A DNA stretch of 29,879 nt from Desulfobacterales bacterium (GTDB taxonomy: Bacteria; Desulfobacterota; Desulfobacteria; Desulfobacterales; Desulfobacteraceae): positions 1-29,879 of the forward strand of contig JAKSAU010000331.1 of NCBI GenBank assembly GCA_022361535.1. Direction: 5' to 3'. Below are positions 23,435-29,879 of this stretch, piece after piece. Every line of letters starts with the position of its first letter. Position 1 is the first letter of the stretch. A program made the translations under genes and the position numbers. The notes under the pieces are model-generated. The model saw only the letters and a list, made by a program, of their open reading frames with translations, searched no databases and was not told where the DNA came from.

Positions 23435-24598
23435 ATGGCTTTTTCCATTGAAAATCTCAGGAAATTTGTCGCACCGGAAATTATTTTCGGTAACGGCTCC
23501 CGTTTCCTTGCCGGAGAATACTGCAAAAAGTTTCATATCAAAAAACCCATGGTTGTTACAGACCAAGGAGTGATTGATGCCGGATGGGCCGGGCAAGTGG
23601 AGCAAAGCCTTTTAGAGCATGATATTCCCCCTGTCCTCTTTTCTAAAGTTACACCCAATCCAAGAGATTACGAAGTCATGGAGGGTGCCAATTTATACAA
23701 CGAATCAGGTTGCGATGCCATTATCGCTGTGGGTGGCGGATCGCCAATGGATTGCGCCAAAGGTATTGGCATCGTCGCTTCCAACGGTGAACACATATTG
23801 GATTATGAAGGCGTGGATCGTATTGATGCCCCTTTGCCGCCCATGATGTTTATTCCCACAACAGCGGGTACATCTGCCGATGTTTCCCAGTTCTGCATCA
23901 TCAATAACACCCGAAGCCAGGTAAAAATCGCCATTATCAGCAAAATCGTCATCCCGGATATCGCATTAATCGACCCTGAAACCACAGTTACCATGGACCC
24001 ATATTTGACCGCTTGTACGGGAATGGATGCCATGGCCCATGCAGTTGAAGCTTTTGTTTCCACGGCCAGCTCAAAAATCACAGATGTTCATGCCCTTGAA
24101 GCCATAAGACTTCTGGCGACAGGGCTTCCCCAAGTCAAATCCGATCCCAACGATATGGTTGTCAGAGAAAACATCATGCTGGCCAGCATGGAAGCAGGCC
24201 TTGCCTTTTCAAATGCTGTTTTGGGTGCAGTCCACGCCATGGCACACAGTTTAGGAGGACTTTTGGACCTGCCCCACGGCGAGTGCAATTCTTTGCTTTT
24301 GGAACATGTGATCAATTTCAACTATGATGCCGTACCTGAAAAATTCAAAATCATCGCGCAAACCCTTGGAATTGATACCAGGGGGTTGTCTTCCGTTCAG
24401 ATTAAAATTACCCTGTTTGAGAGAATCCGGAACTTAAGGTTTCACTTGGGTATATCCAAAAGCCTTGGACAAGTGAATGTCCGTGTTACTGATATACCCA
24501 ACCTTGCCGGTAAGGCAGTCAAAGATGCCTGTCTTTTAACAAACCCCAGGCCGGCCGGTAAACGTGATCTTCAGGTGGTTTATGAAGAAGCCCTCTGA
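23435..24598 (+). CDS. ercA: Iron-type alcohol dehydrogenase, ErcA-like regulatory group
   Basis: This 387-residue cytoplasmic protein has the N-terminal NAD(P)-binding GGGSPMDCAKG (about 100-109) and metal ligands Asp198 and His202 in GMDAMAHAVEAF, His267 in VHAMAHSLGG and His281 in PHGECN. The spacing matches FucO (196, 200, 263, 277), so metal binding looks intact. Several stretches read like ErcA rather than ordinary alcohol dehydrogenases: LRKFVAPEIIFG, VTPNPRDYEVMEGA, CAKGIGIVASNGEHILDYEGVD and TSADVSQFCII. ErcA of Pseudomonas is a dehydrogenase-family protein tied to regulation of ethanol oxidation together with Erc sensor kinases. Here the gene overlaps a hybrid kinase by 17 bases, supporting a regulatory role. 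It could still be an active alcohol or aldehyde reductase. Ribosome site GAGAGGTG. Confidence 0.82.
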   Translation: MAFSIENLRKFVAPEIIFGNGSRFLAGEYCKKFHIKKPMVVTDQGVIDAGWAGQVEQSLLEHDIPPVLFSKVTPNPRDYEVMEGANLYNESGCDAIIAVGGGSPMDCAKGIGIVASNGEHILDYEGVDRIDAPLPPMMFIPTTAGTSADVSQFCIINNTRSQVKIAIISKIVIPDIALIDPETTVTMDPYLTACTGMDAMAHAVEAFVSTASSKITDVHALEAIRLLATGLPQVKSDPNDMVVRENIMLASMEAGLAFSNAVLGAVHAMAHSLGGLLDLPHGECNSLLLEHVINFNYDAVPEKFKIIAQTLGIDTRGLSSVQIKITLFERIRNLRFHLGISKSLGQVNVRVTDIPNLAGKAVKDACLLTNPRPAGKRDLQVVYEEAL

Positions 24599-26336
24599 CG
24601 ACGGATCAAACACCAAATCAAACAGCAGGTCAGACAACAGGCCTATGGACCGATCCATTGCTCGACTCATGGGTTTAGGTGAGCGATCGATACAAAAGAG
24701 CTACTATCCCCAGCTTCAAAGAAAAATCCGGGAACTTGAAAAAAGCGAATCACGATACAGGTTGCTGGCTGAAAACGTATCCGATGTCATCTGGCTGCTC
24801 AATGCCAAGGGCCAAATGGCCTACATAAGTCCGTCCATAAACCGAATGGGCGGATACGAACCTGAAAAATTGATTGGCAGGCCTTTTACGGACCTGCTGG
24901 CACCGGATTATATTCCCCCTTTTAAAGAACTCATTGAAAAACAGATGATTTCCTGCGCCCTTGGTCAAGACTCAAGAAAAACCGGGAATCTTGAATTACT
25001 GCAAAATAATGCCGATGGTTCCAACACGTGGATTGAAATCAAAATGGCCTGCGTTCCCGGAAAAAAAGAAGATGCAACACAAGTTTTAGGCATCTCCCGC
25101 GATATAACCGAGCGGAAAAAAGCCGCTCAAGAAAAAAAGGAGATGGAACTCCAGCTTCTCCAGGCTCAGAAAATGGAGTCCATCGGCACGCTAGCAGGTG
25201 GTATCGCTCATGATTTCAACAACCTGCTTACAGTGATAAACGGATACACAGATCTGATCAATAGCAAGCTTAAACCAGATCATCCTTTTGCCCCAAAAAT
25301 AAAAGCCATTTCCCATGCCGGTAGAAAAGCAGAAGAATTGACCAGACAATTGCTTGCCTTTAGCCGAAAACAGGTTTTCAGCCCAAGCCCAATAGACCTC
25401 AACAAGACCATACGATCCATGGACAAAATTCTACGCCGCCTCATCGGCGAAGATATACAGGTTGAGACAATTACTGAAAAGACGATTAACCCCATTTCTG
25501 CAGACCAAACTCAGATAGAACAGATTTTCACGAACCTGGTGGTCAATGCCAGGGATGCCTTGTCAGAAGTCAAAACGCATGATTTCAAAAAACGGATCAC
25601 CATAGAAACCGGACAGACAATGCTAAAGCAAGAGACCGCTGAAAAGTTAGGGCTTAAAATACCGGGGGAATATGTTTTTTTCAGTGTTTCTGACAACGGA
25701 GAGGGTATGGACCGGGCAACTCGAAAGCGGATCTTTGAACCCTTTTTTACGACAAAAGCCAAAAACAAAGGAACTGGGCTTGGCCTGGCTGTGATCTATG
25801 GCATTGTAAAACAAAATAATGGAAGTATCCGGGTTTACTCAGAGCCGGAACAAGGCTCTTTATTCAAAGTCTATTGGCCGGCTGATAACAAAAGCAGCAG
25901 TGAATCTGCAATGGACTTTCAGGCCGGTAAACAGGACCTTTCAGGAGATGAACGCCTTTTGGTAGTGGAAGACAATTCAGAAGTGTTAAACTTTACAGCC
26001 AATGCCCTAAAGTCCTTGGGGTATGAGGTGTTTAAAGCTGAAAACGGGGCAAAAGCATTTGAATGGTTTAAAAGCCGAATTGACAATAGCCTTTCACTTC
26101 CCCACCTGGTGATCACGGACCTGATCATGCCGGAAATGGGAGGGCAGGCTTTTGCTCAACAGTCAAAAGCATTATGGCCTCACCTTAAGGTGCTTTTTGT
26201 TTCCGGCCATACTGATAACCATATTGTGCATAACGGGATGCTTGAAAAAGGGGTTAATTTTCTTCAAAAACCATATACCCAGCAACAACTGGCAGAGAAA
26301 ATAAGACAAGTCCTTTCAAGAAAGGATTCTTTTTAA
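24582..26336 (+). CDS. PAS hybrid histidine kinase coupled to ercA
   Basis: The product is 584 residues from ATG 24582 (AGGTGG 5 bases upstream, within the end of the ercA-like gene). A GTG 18 bases earlier is less likely. It is cytoplasmic. An N-terminal segment with LGERSIQKSYYPQLQRKIRELE (about 32-53, likely coiled coil) precedes PAS (about 57-180, ending VLGISRDITERKK), HisKA with His210 in GGIAHDFNNLL, HATPase_c (NLVVNARDAL, SDNGEGMD, NKGTGLGLA) and a receiver (about 457-580) with Asp513 in VITDLIMPEMGG and Lys563 in FLQKPY. From memory, the GERSIxKSYYPxL box recurs in hybrid kinases encoded beside ercA genes. It probably senses a metabolic or redox cue and works with the ErcA-like protein. 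Its stop overlaps, tail to tail, the end of the next gene by 4 bases. Confidence 0.9.
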   Translation: MKKPSDDGSNTKSNSRSDNRPMDRSIARLMGLGERSIQKSYYPQLQRKIRELEKSESRYRLLAENVSDVIWLLNAKGQMAYISPSINRMGGYEPEKLIGRPFTDLLAPDYIPPFKELIEKQMISCALGQDSRKTGNLELLQNNADGSNTWIEIKMACVPGKKEDATQVLGISRDITERKKAAQEKKEMELQLLQAQKMESIGTLAGGIAHDFNNLLTVINGYTDLINSKLKPDHPFAPKIKAISHAGRKAEELTRQLLAFSRKQVFSPSPIDLNKTIRSMDKILRRLIGEDIQVETITEKTINPISADQTQIEQIFTNLVVNARDALSEVKTHDFKKRITIETGQTMLKQETAEKLGLKIPGEYVFFSVSDNGEGMDRATRKRIFEPFFTTKAKNKGTGLGLAVIYGIVKQNNGSIRVYSEPEQGSLFKVYWPADNKSSSESAMDFQAGKQDLSGDERLLVVEDNSEVLNFTANALKSLGYEVFKAENGAKAFEWFKSRIDNSLSLPHLVITDLIMPEMGGQAFAQQSKALWPHLKVLFVSGHTDNHIVHNGMLEKGVNFLQKPYTQQQLAEKIRQVLSRKDSF

Positions 26337-26881
26337 GCTTTACCCCGGATTCTGTTTTCAAAGTTCAGCACGTCTGCATATTTCATCTCAATCCGTTTTT
26401 TCTCCCTTTTCATCCTGCCTTTGGCCTTGTTCAGCCGGGCCAGAATCACCCGGTTAAACCCTTTTTTTATGGTTTCCCGGATTTGGTCATCAGCCATATT
26501 CTCAATGATGGACATATCAAGGCAAAGGCACACACCTCCGGTTTTAGACACCACAGTTGCAGTCCTGGGAATGCCCTCTAACACACTCATTTCCCCGAAG
26601 ATTTGTCCTGGTTTTGTAAAAGCAGCCACAACATTGCTTTCCTGGATGACTTCATATTCTCCTGTCACCACCCAGAACGACCAGCAGTCAAATTCTCCCT
26701 GCTTGATAACAATTTCACCGGCATCGTATTTTGATAGTTTTACAACCGGCCTTTCATACTCGGCATCTTTGACTAATAGCTTTTTAATGCCTTCAGGACT
26801 CAGATCATCAAAAATCATAAATTTCCTGATAACATTGATGATTTTAGTGTTGAGCAAATTTGCCTTTAAGGTTTTAGCCAT
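26333..26881 (-). CDS. Cyclic-nucleotide-binding-domain protein
   Basis: The product is 182 residues. A cNMP-binding beta-roll (about 20-135) carries FDDLSPEGIKKLL, AGEIVIKQGEFDCWSFWVVTGE and a phosphate-binding cassette FGEMSVLEGIPRTATV (95-110) that keeps the key Glu97 and Arg106. It should therefore be able to bind cAMP or cGMP. The C-terminal part (about 140-182) is a basic helix (LARLNKAKGRMKREKKRIEMKY) with no recognisable helix-turn-helix, so it is not a typical CRP-type DNA-binding regulator. AGGAG lies 8 bases before ATG 26881. It is the last of a minus-strand run beginning with the sigma-54 activator. Its end overlaps the convergent hybrid kinase gene by 4 bases, with no terminator visible between them. 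Confidence 0.85.
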   Translation of the reverse strand: MAKTLKANLLNTKIINVIRKFMIFDDLSPEGIKKLLVKDAEYERPVVKLSKYDAGEIVIKQGEFDCWSFWVVTGEYEVIQESNVVAAFTKPGQIFGEMSVLEGIPRTATVVSKTGGVCLCLDMSIIENMADDQIRETIKKGFNRVILARLNKAKGRMKREKKRIEMKYADVLNFENRIRGKA

Positions 26882-26904
26882 GCCGGTTCTCCTGATAGTG
26901 CCCT

Positions 26905-27174
26905 TTATTTTTTATATCCGATGTTGTCCAGAAAATGTTTTCGCCGAAGCCTATATAATGATTTATCTTCATTTACCAGGTAATAGGTTTTTTGATTTTT
27001 CTCGTCAAAGCATTGGTAAAGGCCCGTATACCCTGGGATATCGTCCACATCGCACACCCGTTCCACATCGTCGTCAAATTTGCTGCAGACATCTGGCCAG
27101 CTTTCAGGTTCAACATCCTTTTTGATCGCTATGCTCAAAGGCTCTTTTGTCACTTCCGCTTGGATTGCTTTCAT
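26905..27174 (-). CDS. Small protein of unknown function (89 aa)
   Basis: The ATG at 27174 has a good GGAGG 8 bases upstream, and the gene lies 23 bases before the cNMP-binding gene on the same strand, which supports it as real. The protein is soluble and charged: an acidic middle (KFDDDVERVCDVDDIPGYTG) with two cysteines (Cys30 and Cys41) is followed by an aromatic/basic end (YLVNEDKSLYRLRRKHFLDNIGYKK). No signal, membrane helix or known motif was recognised. A plus-strand reading frame covers this area but crosses two genes and lacks support. It may act with the cNMP-binding protein; this rests on position only. Confidence 0.65.
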   Translation of the reverse strand: MKAIQAEVTKEPLSIAIKKDVEPESWPDVCSKFDDDVERVCDVDDIPGYTGLYQCFDEKNQKTYYLVNEDKSLYRLRRKHFLDNIGYKK

Positions 27175-27222
27175 GGCTTTGCCTCCGTTTCAACATGCTG
27201 AAATAAACGTTTCGGCCCTACT

Positions 27223-27252
27223 GGCAGGATACTCAGGCATCCGGCCTTTTTT
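27223..27252 (+). terminator. Terminator-like hairpin pointing against the local genes
   Basis: GGCAGGAT (27223-27230) pairs with ATCCGGCC (27239-27246), with one A-G mismatch and an 8-base loop, and is followed by TTTTTT (27247-27252). It reads as a plus-strand terminator although the genes on both sides run on the minus strand. It lies in the 80-bp gap between the zinc-motif gene and the 89-aa gene. Confidence 0.4.
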
Positions 27253-27254
27253 GA

Positions 27255-27722
27255 TTATTCTCGTTCGTTATGCGGAGGGATGTTGTTTAGCTGAGTATCA
27301 AGACAGTCCGGGCACAAGGAATGAGAAAATCGGGCTTCTGAATTTGATTCTACATATTCTTCCACTCTTTGCCAATATCCTTTGTCATCCCTGATTTTCT
27401 TGCAGGAAGAACAAATGGGGATAATCCCCTGAAGTTGATGAATTTCTTTTACAGCAGCTTTAAGATCATGGTTTTTTGCTTCAAGTAAATCGTTTACAAC
27501 CTGTGTTTCATGCCACCTTCGAAGGGCAAAAACAAACAGGGCAAAAGATAAAAAGATTGAGGTGGTGATCAGTTCATCCAGCTCATACTCCTCATACTTA
27601 TGGCAAAAGGCGACCAGCGCTTCCAAAATATCGAACCTCCCGGCGACCAAAAAGAGCGCCAGGGCCATCAGGGCGATGATGAAAATCTCTCTGCCACTTT
27701 TTGACGATAATAACGAGGCCAT
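27255..27722 (-). CDS. Two-helix membrane protein with ICSSCKK...CPDC zinc-type motif
   Basis: The product is 155 residues. Two membrane helices (about 12-28 and 52-68) are followed by a coiled coil (about 70-98, NDLLEAKNHDLKAAVKEI) and a C-terminal block with Cys104/Cys107 (IPICSSCKKIRDDKGYW) and Cys137/Cys140 (FSHSLCPDCLD). That block is familiar as a C-terminal tail of many deltaproteobacterial PAS and receiver proteins, where it probably binds zinc; its job is not known. Here it sits on a membrane anchor with no kinase or receiver domain. ATG 27722 has only a weak GGAAAAG upstream. The gene comes 28 bp after the sigma-54 activator on the same strand, so they probably share a transcript. 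Confidence 0.75.
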   Translation of the reverse strand: MASLLSSKSGREIFIIALMALALFLVAGRFDILEALVAFCHKYEEYELDELITTSIFLSFALFVFALRRWHETQVVNDLLEAKNHDLKAAVKEIHQLQGIIPICSSCKKIRDDKGYWQRVEEYVESNSEARFSHSLCPDCLDTQLNNIPPHNERE

Positions 27723-27750
27723 TGCGACTTTTCCATAGGTTTAAAGATCA

Positions 27751-29292
27751 TTAATAATGAGCGTTTCTTCCAAAAGGGATTTTAAGCTTTTTCATCCGTT
27801 TGCGCAAGGTGGAAGGATGGATTTTCAACATGTCTGCCGCTCCTTTTTCTCCCTCAATACGCCCTTTGCACTGAACCATGGCCCGGCGAATATGGTCAGA
27901 AACCACCTGGTCCAGTGAAACAAGGCCTTCTGTTTCCACATGGGAATCAAAAGATACAGACAATGGCTGAGATGTAATCTCTTTAAAGAATAAGGCACCA
28001 TCCCTATCCAGGATCATGGAACGCTCTACGGCATTTTCAAGTTCCCTGACATTGCCCGGCCATTGATAGGCCATAAGTCCTTCCATAATATGGGCGGGCA
28101 CGGTCGGAATTTTAACCAGTTTCATCTCCCGAGTCTTTTTAAGGATAAAATGCTCAACAAGAGCAGGGATATCCCGGATTCGTTCCCTCAGCGGCGGTAT
28201 AGAAATCGGGAACACCCTTAATCTGAAAAAAAGGTCCGGTCTAAACCGGTCCTGGGCCATCATTTCTTCCAGATTTCTGTGAGTGGCTGCAATGATTCTG
28301 ATATTAACTTTGATGGTCTCAGTTCCGCCCACCCGGTCAATCTCTTTTTCCTGGAGCACACGAAGCAGCCTGATCTGGGCCTCGGAACTAAGCTCACCGA
28401 TTTCGTCCAGAAAGAGAGTCCCGCCCCTAGCACGTTCAATGCGGCCACGTTTTCTTGCAACAGCACCTGTAAATGCCCCTTTTTCATATCCGAACAATTC
28501 TGAATCCAGCAGGGATGCGGGTATGGCCCCGCAGTTTACCCGGATAAAAGGACCCTGTTTTCTAAGGGATAAATTATGGATGGCATTGGCAATGACTTCC
28601 TTGCCTGTGCCGGTTTCTCCTAAAAGTAAGACCGGACTTTCCAAAGGTGAGACTTGATGGACCATATCCATGACCGGCCCAAGCCCTTGGCCCGCACCAA
28701 TGACCGTCTCTCCTGCCATGCGGTTCAACTCATCCTGGAAATACCGGTTATCGTCTGCCAGCAGTTCTTTTAAGTCATTGAGTTCCCGAAACCGCAAAGA
28801 GTTTGTCAAGGCAATGGCACAGGGTTTATCCAACAGGCTGAGCAGGTCCACATGGGCTGGTGTAAATTTTTCTTTGCCGTCGTTAAACACACTGAAGATC
28901 CCCAGCATAGTTCGCTCCAAAACCAGATCAATAACAACAGCGGACACATCCCACGCCTTTAACCTATCAGCCACAGGCCCTGTTATGGGATCATCACCCA
29001 GCCGGTCAATAGACCTTACCCGGTCAAGCCTGCGGTCTTCAATAAGTTTTTTCCCCCTGTCTGACAAAGGCATTTTTATGGATACGGCACGGCCCTTTTC
29101 AAGAGTTGCCAGGGCAACGGTTTCAACGATTCCCGTATCCTGATGGTAAACATGGAATCCCATTTCCCGAGCCGGCATGAATTGTTGAACATAGACCAGG
29201 CAATGGTGAAGCGCCCGCTCAATTTCAAGGCTCGAGCATAGGGTAAGGGTGGCTTCCCTGAAAAAATCATTTTCATTGATCGGCATAGCCAT
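27751..29292 (-). CDS. Sigma-54-dependent activator: GAF, AAA+, Fis-type helix-turn-helix
   Basis: The product is 513 residues from ATG 29292, chosen for AGGAG about 8 bases upstream; a longer frame lacks a ribosome site. An N-terminal GAF-type sensor domain (about 10-168) precedes the AAA+ domain with Walker A GETGTGKE (about 225-232), the sigma-54-contacting loop GAFTGA (about 272-277), Walker B LFLDEIGEL, an FRLRVFPI segment and WPGNVRELEN. The C-terminal Fis-type helix-turn-helix (about 470-505) contains GAADMLKIHPSTLRKRMKKLKI. All parts for opening a sigma-54 promoter and binding an upstream site are present. It is divergent from the 3-hydroxyacyl-CoA dehydrogenase gene, whose promoter is of the -24/-12 type, so it is the likely activator of that gene. 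The GAF ligand is unknown; an acyl-CoA-related or small metabolite signal would fit. Confidence 0.93.
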   Translation of the reverse strand: MAMPINENDFFREATLTLCSSLEIERALHHCLVYVQQFMPAREMGFHVYHQDTGIVETVALATLEKGRAVSIKMPLSDRGKKLIEDRRLDRVRSIDRLGDDPITGPVADRLKAWDVSAVVIDLVLERTMLGIFSVFNDGKEKFTPAHVDLLSLLDKPCAIALTNSLRFRELNDLKELLADDNRYFQDELNRMAGETVIGAGQGLGPVMDMVHQVSPLESPVLLLGETGTGKEVIANAIHNLSLRKQGPFIRVNCGAIPASLLDSELFGYEKGAFTGAVARKRGRIERARGGTLFLDEIGELSSEAQIRLLRVLQEKEIDRVGGTETIKVNIRIIAATHRNLEEMMAQDRFRPDLFFRLRVFPISIPPLRERIRDIPALVEHFILKKTREMKLVKIPTVPAHIMEGLMAYQWPGNVRELENAVERSMILDRDGALFFKEITSQPLSVSFDSHVETEGLVSLDQVVSDHIRRAMVQCKGRIEGEKGAADMLKIHPSTLRKRMKKLKIPFGRNAHY

Positions 29293-29361
29293 TGGATATC
29301 TCCTGAAAAATTGCATCCATAAATATTGAAATATATGTATTGCCCAAGCCTCAACTTTCCT

Positions 29362-29426
29362 ATAGCGCAGATTACATCAAAACTGGAAAATAGGACAGAA
29401 AAAACTCTTCCATAGAGCAGAAAAAA
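29362..29426. promoter_or_regulatory. Three ATAGNNCAGA direct repeats, possible activator sites
   Basis: ATAGCGCAGA (29362-29371), ATAGGACAGA (29390-29399) and ATAGAGCAGA (29412-29421) have start-to-start spacings of 28 and 22 bases. The last two extend to the 15-base pattern ATAGNNCAGAAAAAA. They lie 50-109 bases upstream of the -24 box, the usual range for sites of sigma-54 activators, in the gap between the activator gene and its probable target. Confidence 0.5.
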
Positions 29427-29470
29427 TTAGAGATCCCTTTGAAAGGTCCAACCACAGCCGGTTTTATATA

Positions 29471-29486
29471 TGGCATGGGTTTTGCT
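29471..29486 (+). promoter_or_regulatory. Sigma-54 (-24/-12) promoter
   Basis: TGGCATGGGTTTTGCT fits the consensus TGGCACGNNNNTTGCW at every fixed position but one (T for C at position 6). The invariant GG and GC are ten bases apart. The predicted start of transcription is near 29497, about 44 bases before the dehydrogenase ATG. A sigma-54 activator gene lies divergently next to it. Confidence 0.85.
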
Positions 29487-29540
29487 CATTTCTACCTTGG
29501 AAACGTAAAAACAGAGACGACAAACAAGGAGAGGCGTTTT

Positions 29541-29879
29541 ATGGAAATGAAAAAAGTTACCGTACTTGGTGCAGGCATTATGGGAGCAGGTATTGCCCAA
29601 TGCGCTGCACAGGCAGGATTTGAAGTCAGCCTAAGGGATATGGAGGACCGGTTCGTTGAAAATGGGATCACCACCATCAAGTCCAATCTGGCCCGGGCTG
29701 TCTCCAAAGGCAAAATGAGTGAAAATGATGCTGATGCCGTTATGGACCGGATTACCGGCACCACAGACCTGACCATGGCTGCTAAAGAAGCAGATCTGGT
29801 CATTGAAGCGATCATCGAGGTCATGGATATAAAAAAGGAAGTGTTCAGGGAGCTGGACACCATCTGCAAAAAAGAAGCA
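29541..29879 (+). CDS. hbd: 3-hydroxyacyl-CoA (3-hydroxybutyryl-CoA) dehydrogenase, 5' part
   Basis: The first 113 codons are present and the frame is open to the window edge, so the gene is cut by the window, not broken. ATG 29541 has AAGGAGAGG upstream. The N terminus MEMKKVTVLGAGIMGAGIAQ is the NAD-binding Rossmann motif G-x-G-x-x-G followed by GIAQ, characteristic of Hbd/PaaH/FadB-type 3-hydroxyacyl-CoA dehydrogenases. Later segments (LRDMEDRFVENG, KSNLARAVSKGKMSENDAD, ADLVIEAIIEVMDIKKEVFREL) also follow the family. The enzyme oxidises 3-hydroxyacyl-CoA to 3-oxoacyl-CoA with NAD+ (beta-oxidation) or works in reverse in butyryl-CoA metabolism. It is probably expressed from the sigma-54 promoter just upstream. 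Confidence 0.93.
   Translation, partial: MEMKKVTVLGAGIMGAGIAQCAAQAGFEVSLRDMEDRFVENGITTIKSNLARAVSKGKMSENDADAVMDRITGTTDLTMAAKEADLVIEAIIEVMDIKKEVFRELDTICKKEA

Noticed and set aside
26421..27125. Plus-strand 234-aa frame across the cNMP-binding and 89-aa genes
   Set aside because: It spans two supported minus-strand genes and their gap, with no ribosome site and no domain pattern.
1..29879. tRNA, rRNA, CRISPR arrays, phage or integrase genes
   Set aside because: No TTCGA-containing tRNA arm, rRNA core segment, evenly spaced repeat array or integrase/phage structural gene was seen by eye. A covariance-model scan would be needed to exclude small RNAs.

Overview
The window looks like chromosomal DNA of a strictly anaerobic deltaproteobacterium, most likely a Desulfobacteraceae-type sulfate reducer. 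This is an inference from several things together: many NtrB-type hybrid histidine kinases carrying the HDFNN phosphoacceptor box, an orphan ICSSCKK/CPDC zinc-type motif protein, an Mrp-type antiporter with a DUF4040-like gene, sigma-54 control next to a 3-hydroxyacyl-CoA dehydrogenase, and moderate GC content. I found no rRNA, tRNA, CRISPR array or intact insertion sequence.

Layout. (1) 1-1234, minus strand: the end of an Mrp/Mnh cation/proton antiporter operon (mnhE, mnhF, mnhG and the first 20 codons of a DUF4040/MbhD-like subunit). Behind it lies a protein made of two copies of a NIPSNAP-like alpha/beta-barrel domain (1288-1950). (2) 1951-2806: a mostly non-coding stretch with a possible IS3 transposase scrap and one orphan 66-aa gene. 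(3) 2807-5854: a large hybrid sensor kinase with a periplasmic ABC-substrate-binding-like sensor. (4) 6000-13675, minus strand: a tightly packed housekeeping and stress run, read in the order hsp20, lon, rlpA, gmhB, recD2, DUF945, followed upstream by a second hybrid kinase (13820-15424). (5) 15516-18769, plus strand: lnt, prfB with its programmed +1 frameshift, and an HD-domain phosphohydrolase. (6) 19035-20072, minus strand: an outer-membrane porin-like protein, facing a strong bidirectional terminator. (7) 20386-23146, plus strand: a four-EF-hand protein followed by an OmpR-type sensor kinase and response regulator. (8) 23435-26336, plus strand: an ErcA-like iron alcohol dehydrogenase overlapping a PAS hybrid kinase. 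(9) 26333-29292, minus strand: a cNMP-binding protein, a small unknown, an orphan membrane/zinc-motif protein and a GAF-AAA-Fis sigma-54 activator. (10) 29541-end, plus strand: a truncated 3-hydroxyacyl-CoA dehydrogenase behind a near-consensus -24/-12 promoter.

How it works together. The left half is envelope, proteostasis and DNA repair: RlpA, Lnt, GmhB, Lon, Hsp20, RecD2. The right half is signal transduction tied to metabolism. Three small regulatory modules stand out: EF-hand protein plus two-component system (possibly divalent-cation or envelope sensing); ErcA-like protein plus hybrid kinase (possibly alcohol-oxidation sensing, by analogy with the Pseudomonas Erc system); and the divergent sigma-54 activator with its likely target, the acyl-CoA dehydrogenase gene, with three repeated ATAGNNCAGA boxes between them. 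The most unexpected non-coding signal is a pair of about 80-bp long-stem palindromes, 4.4 kb apart and in opposite orientation. They are about 70% identical, and each sits just downstream of a plus-strand gene.
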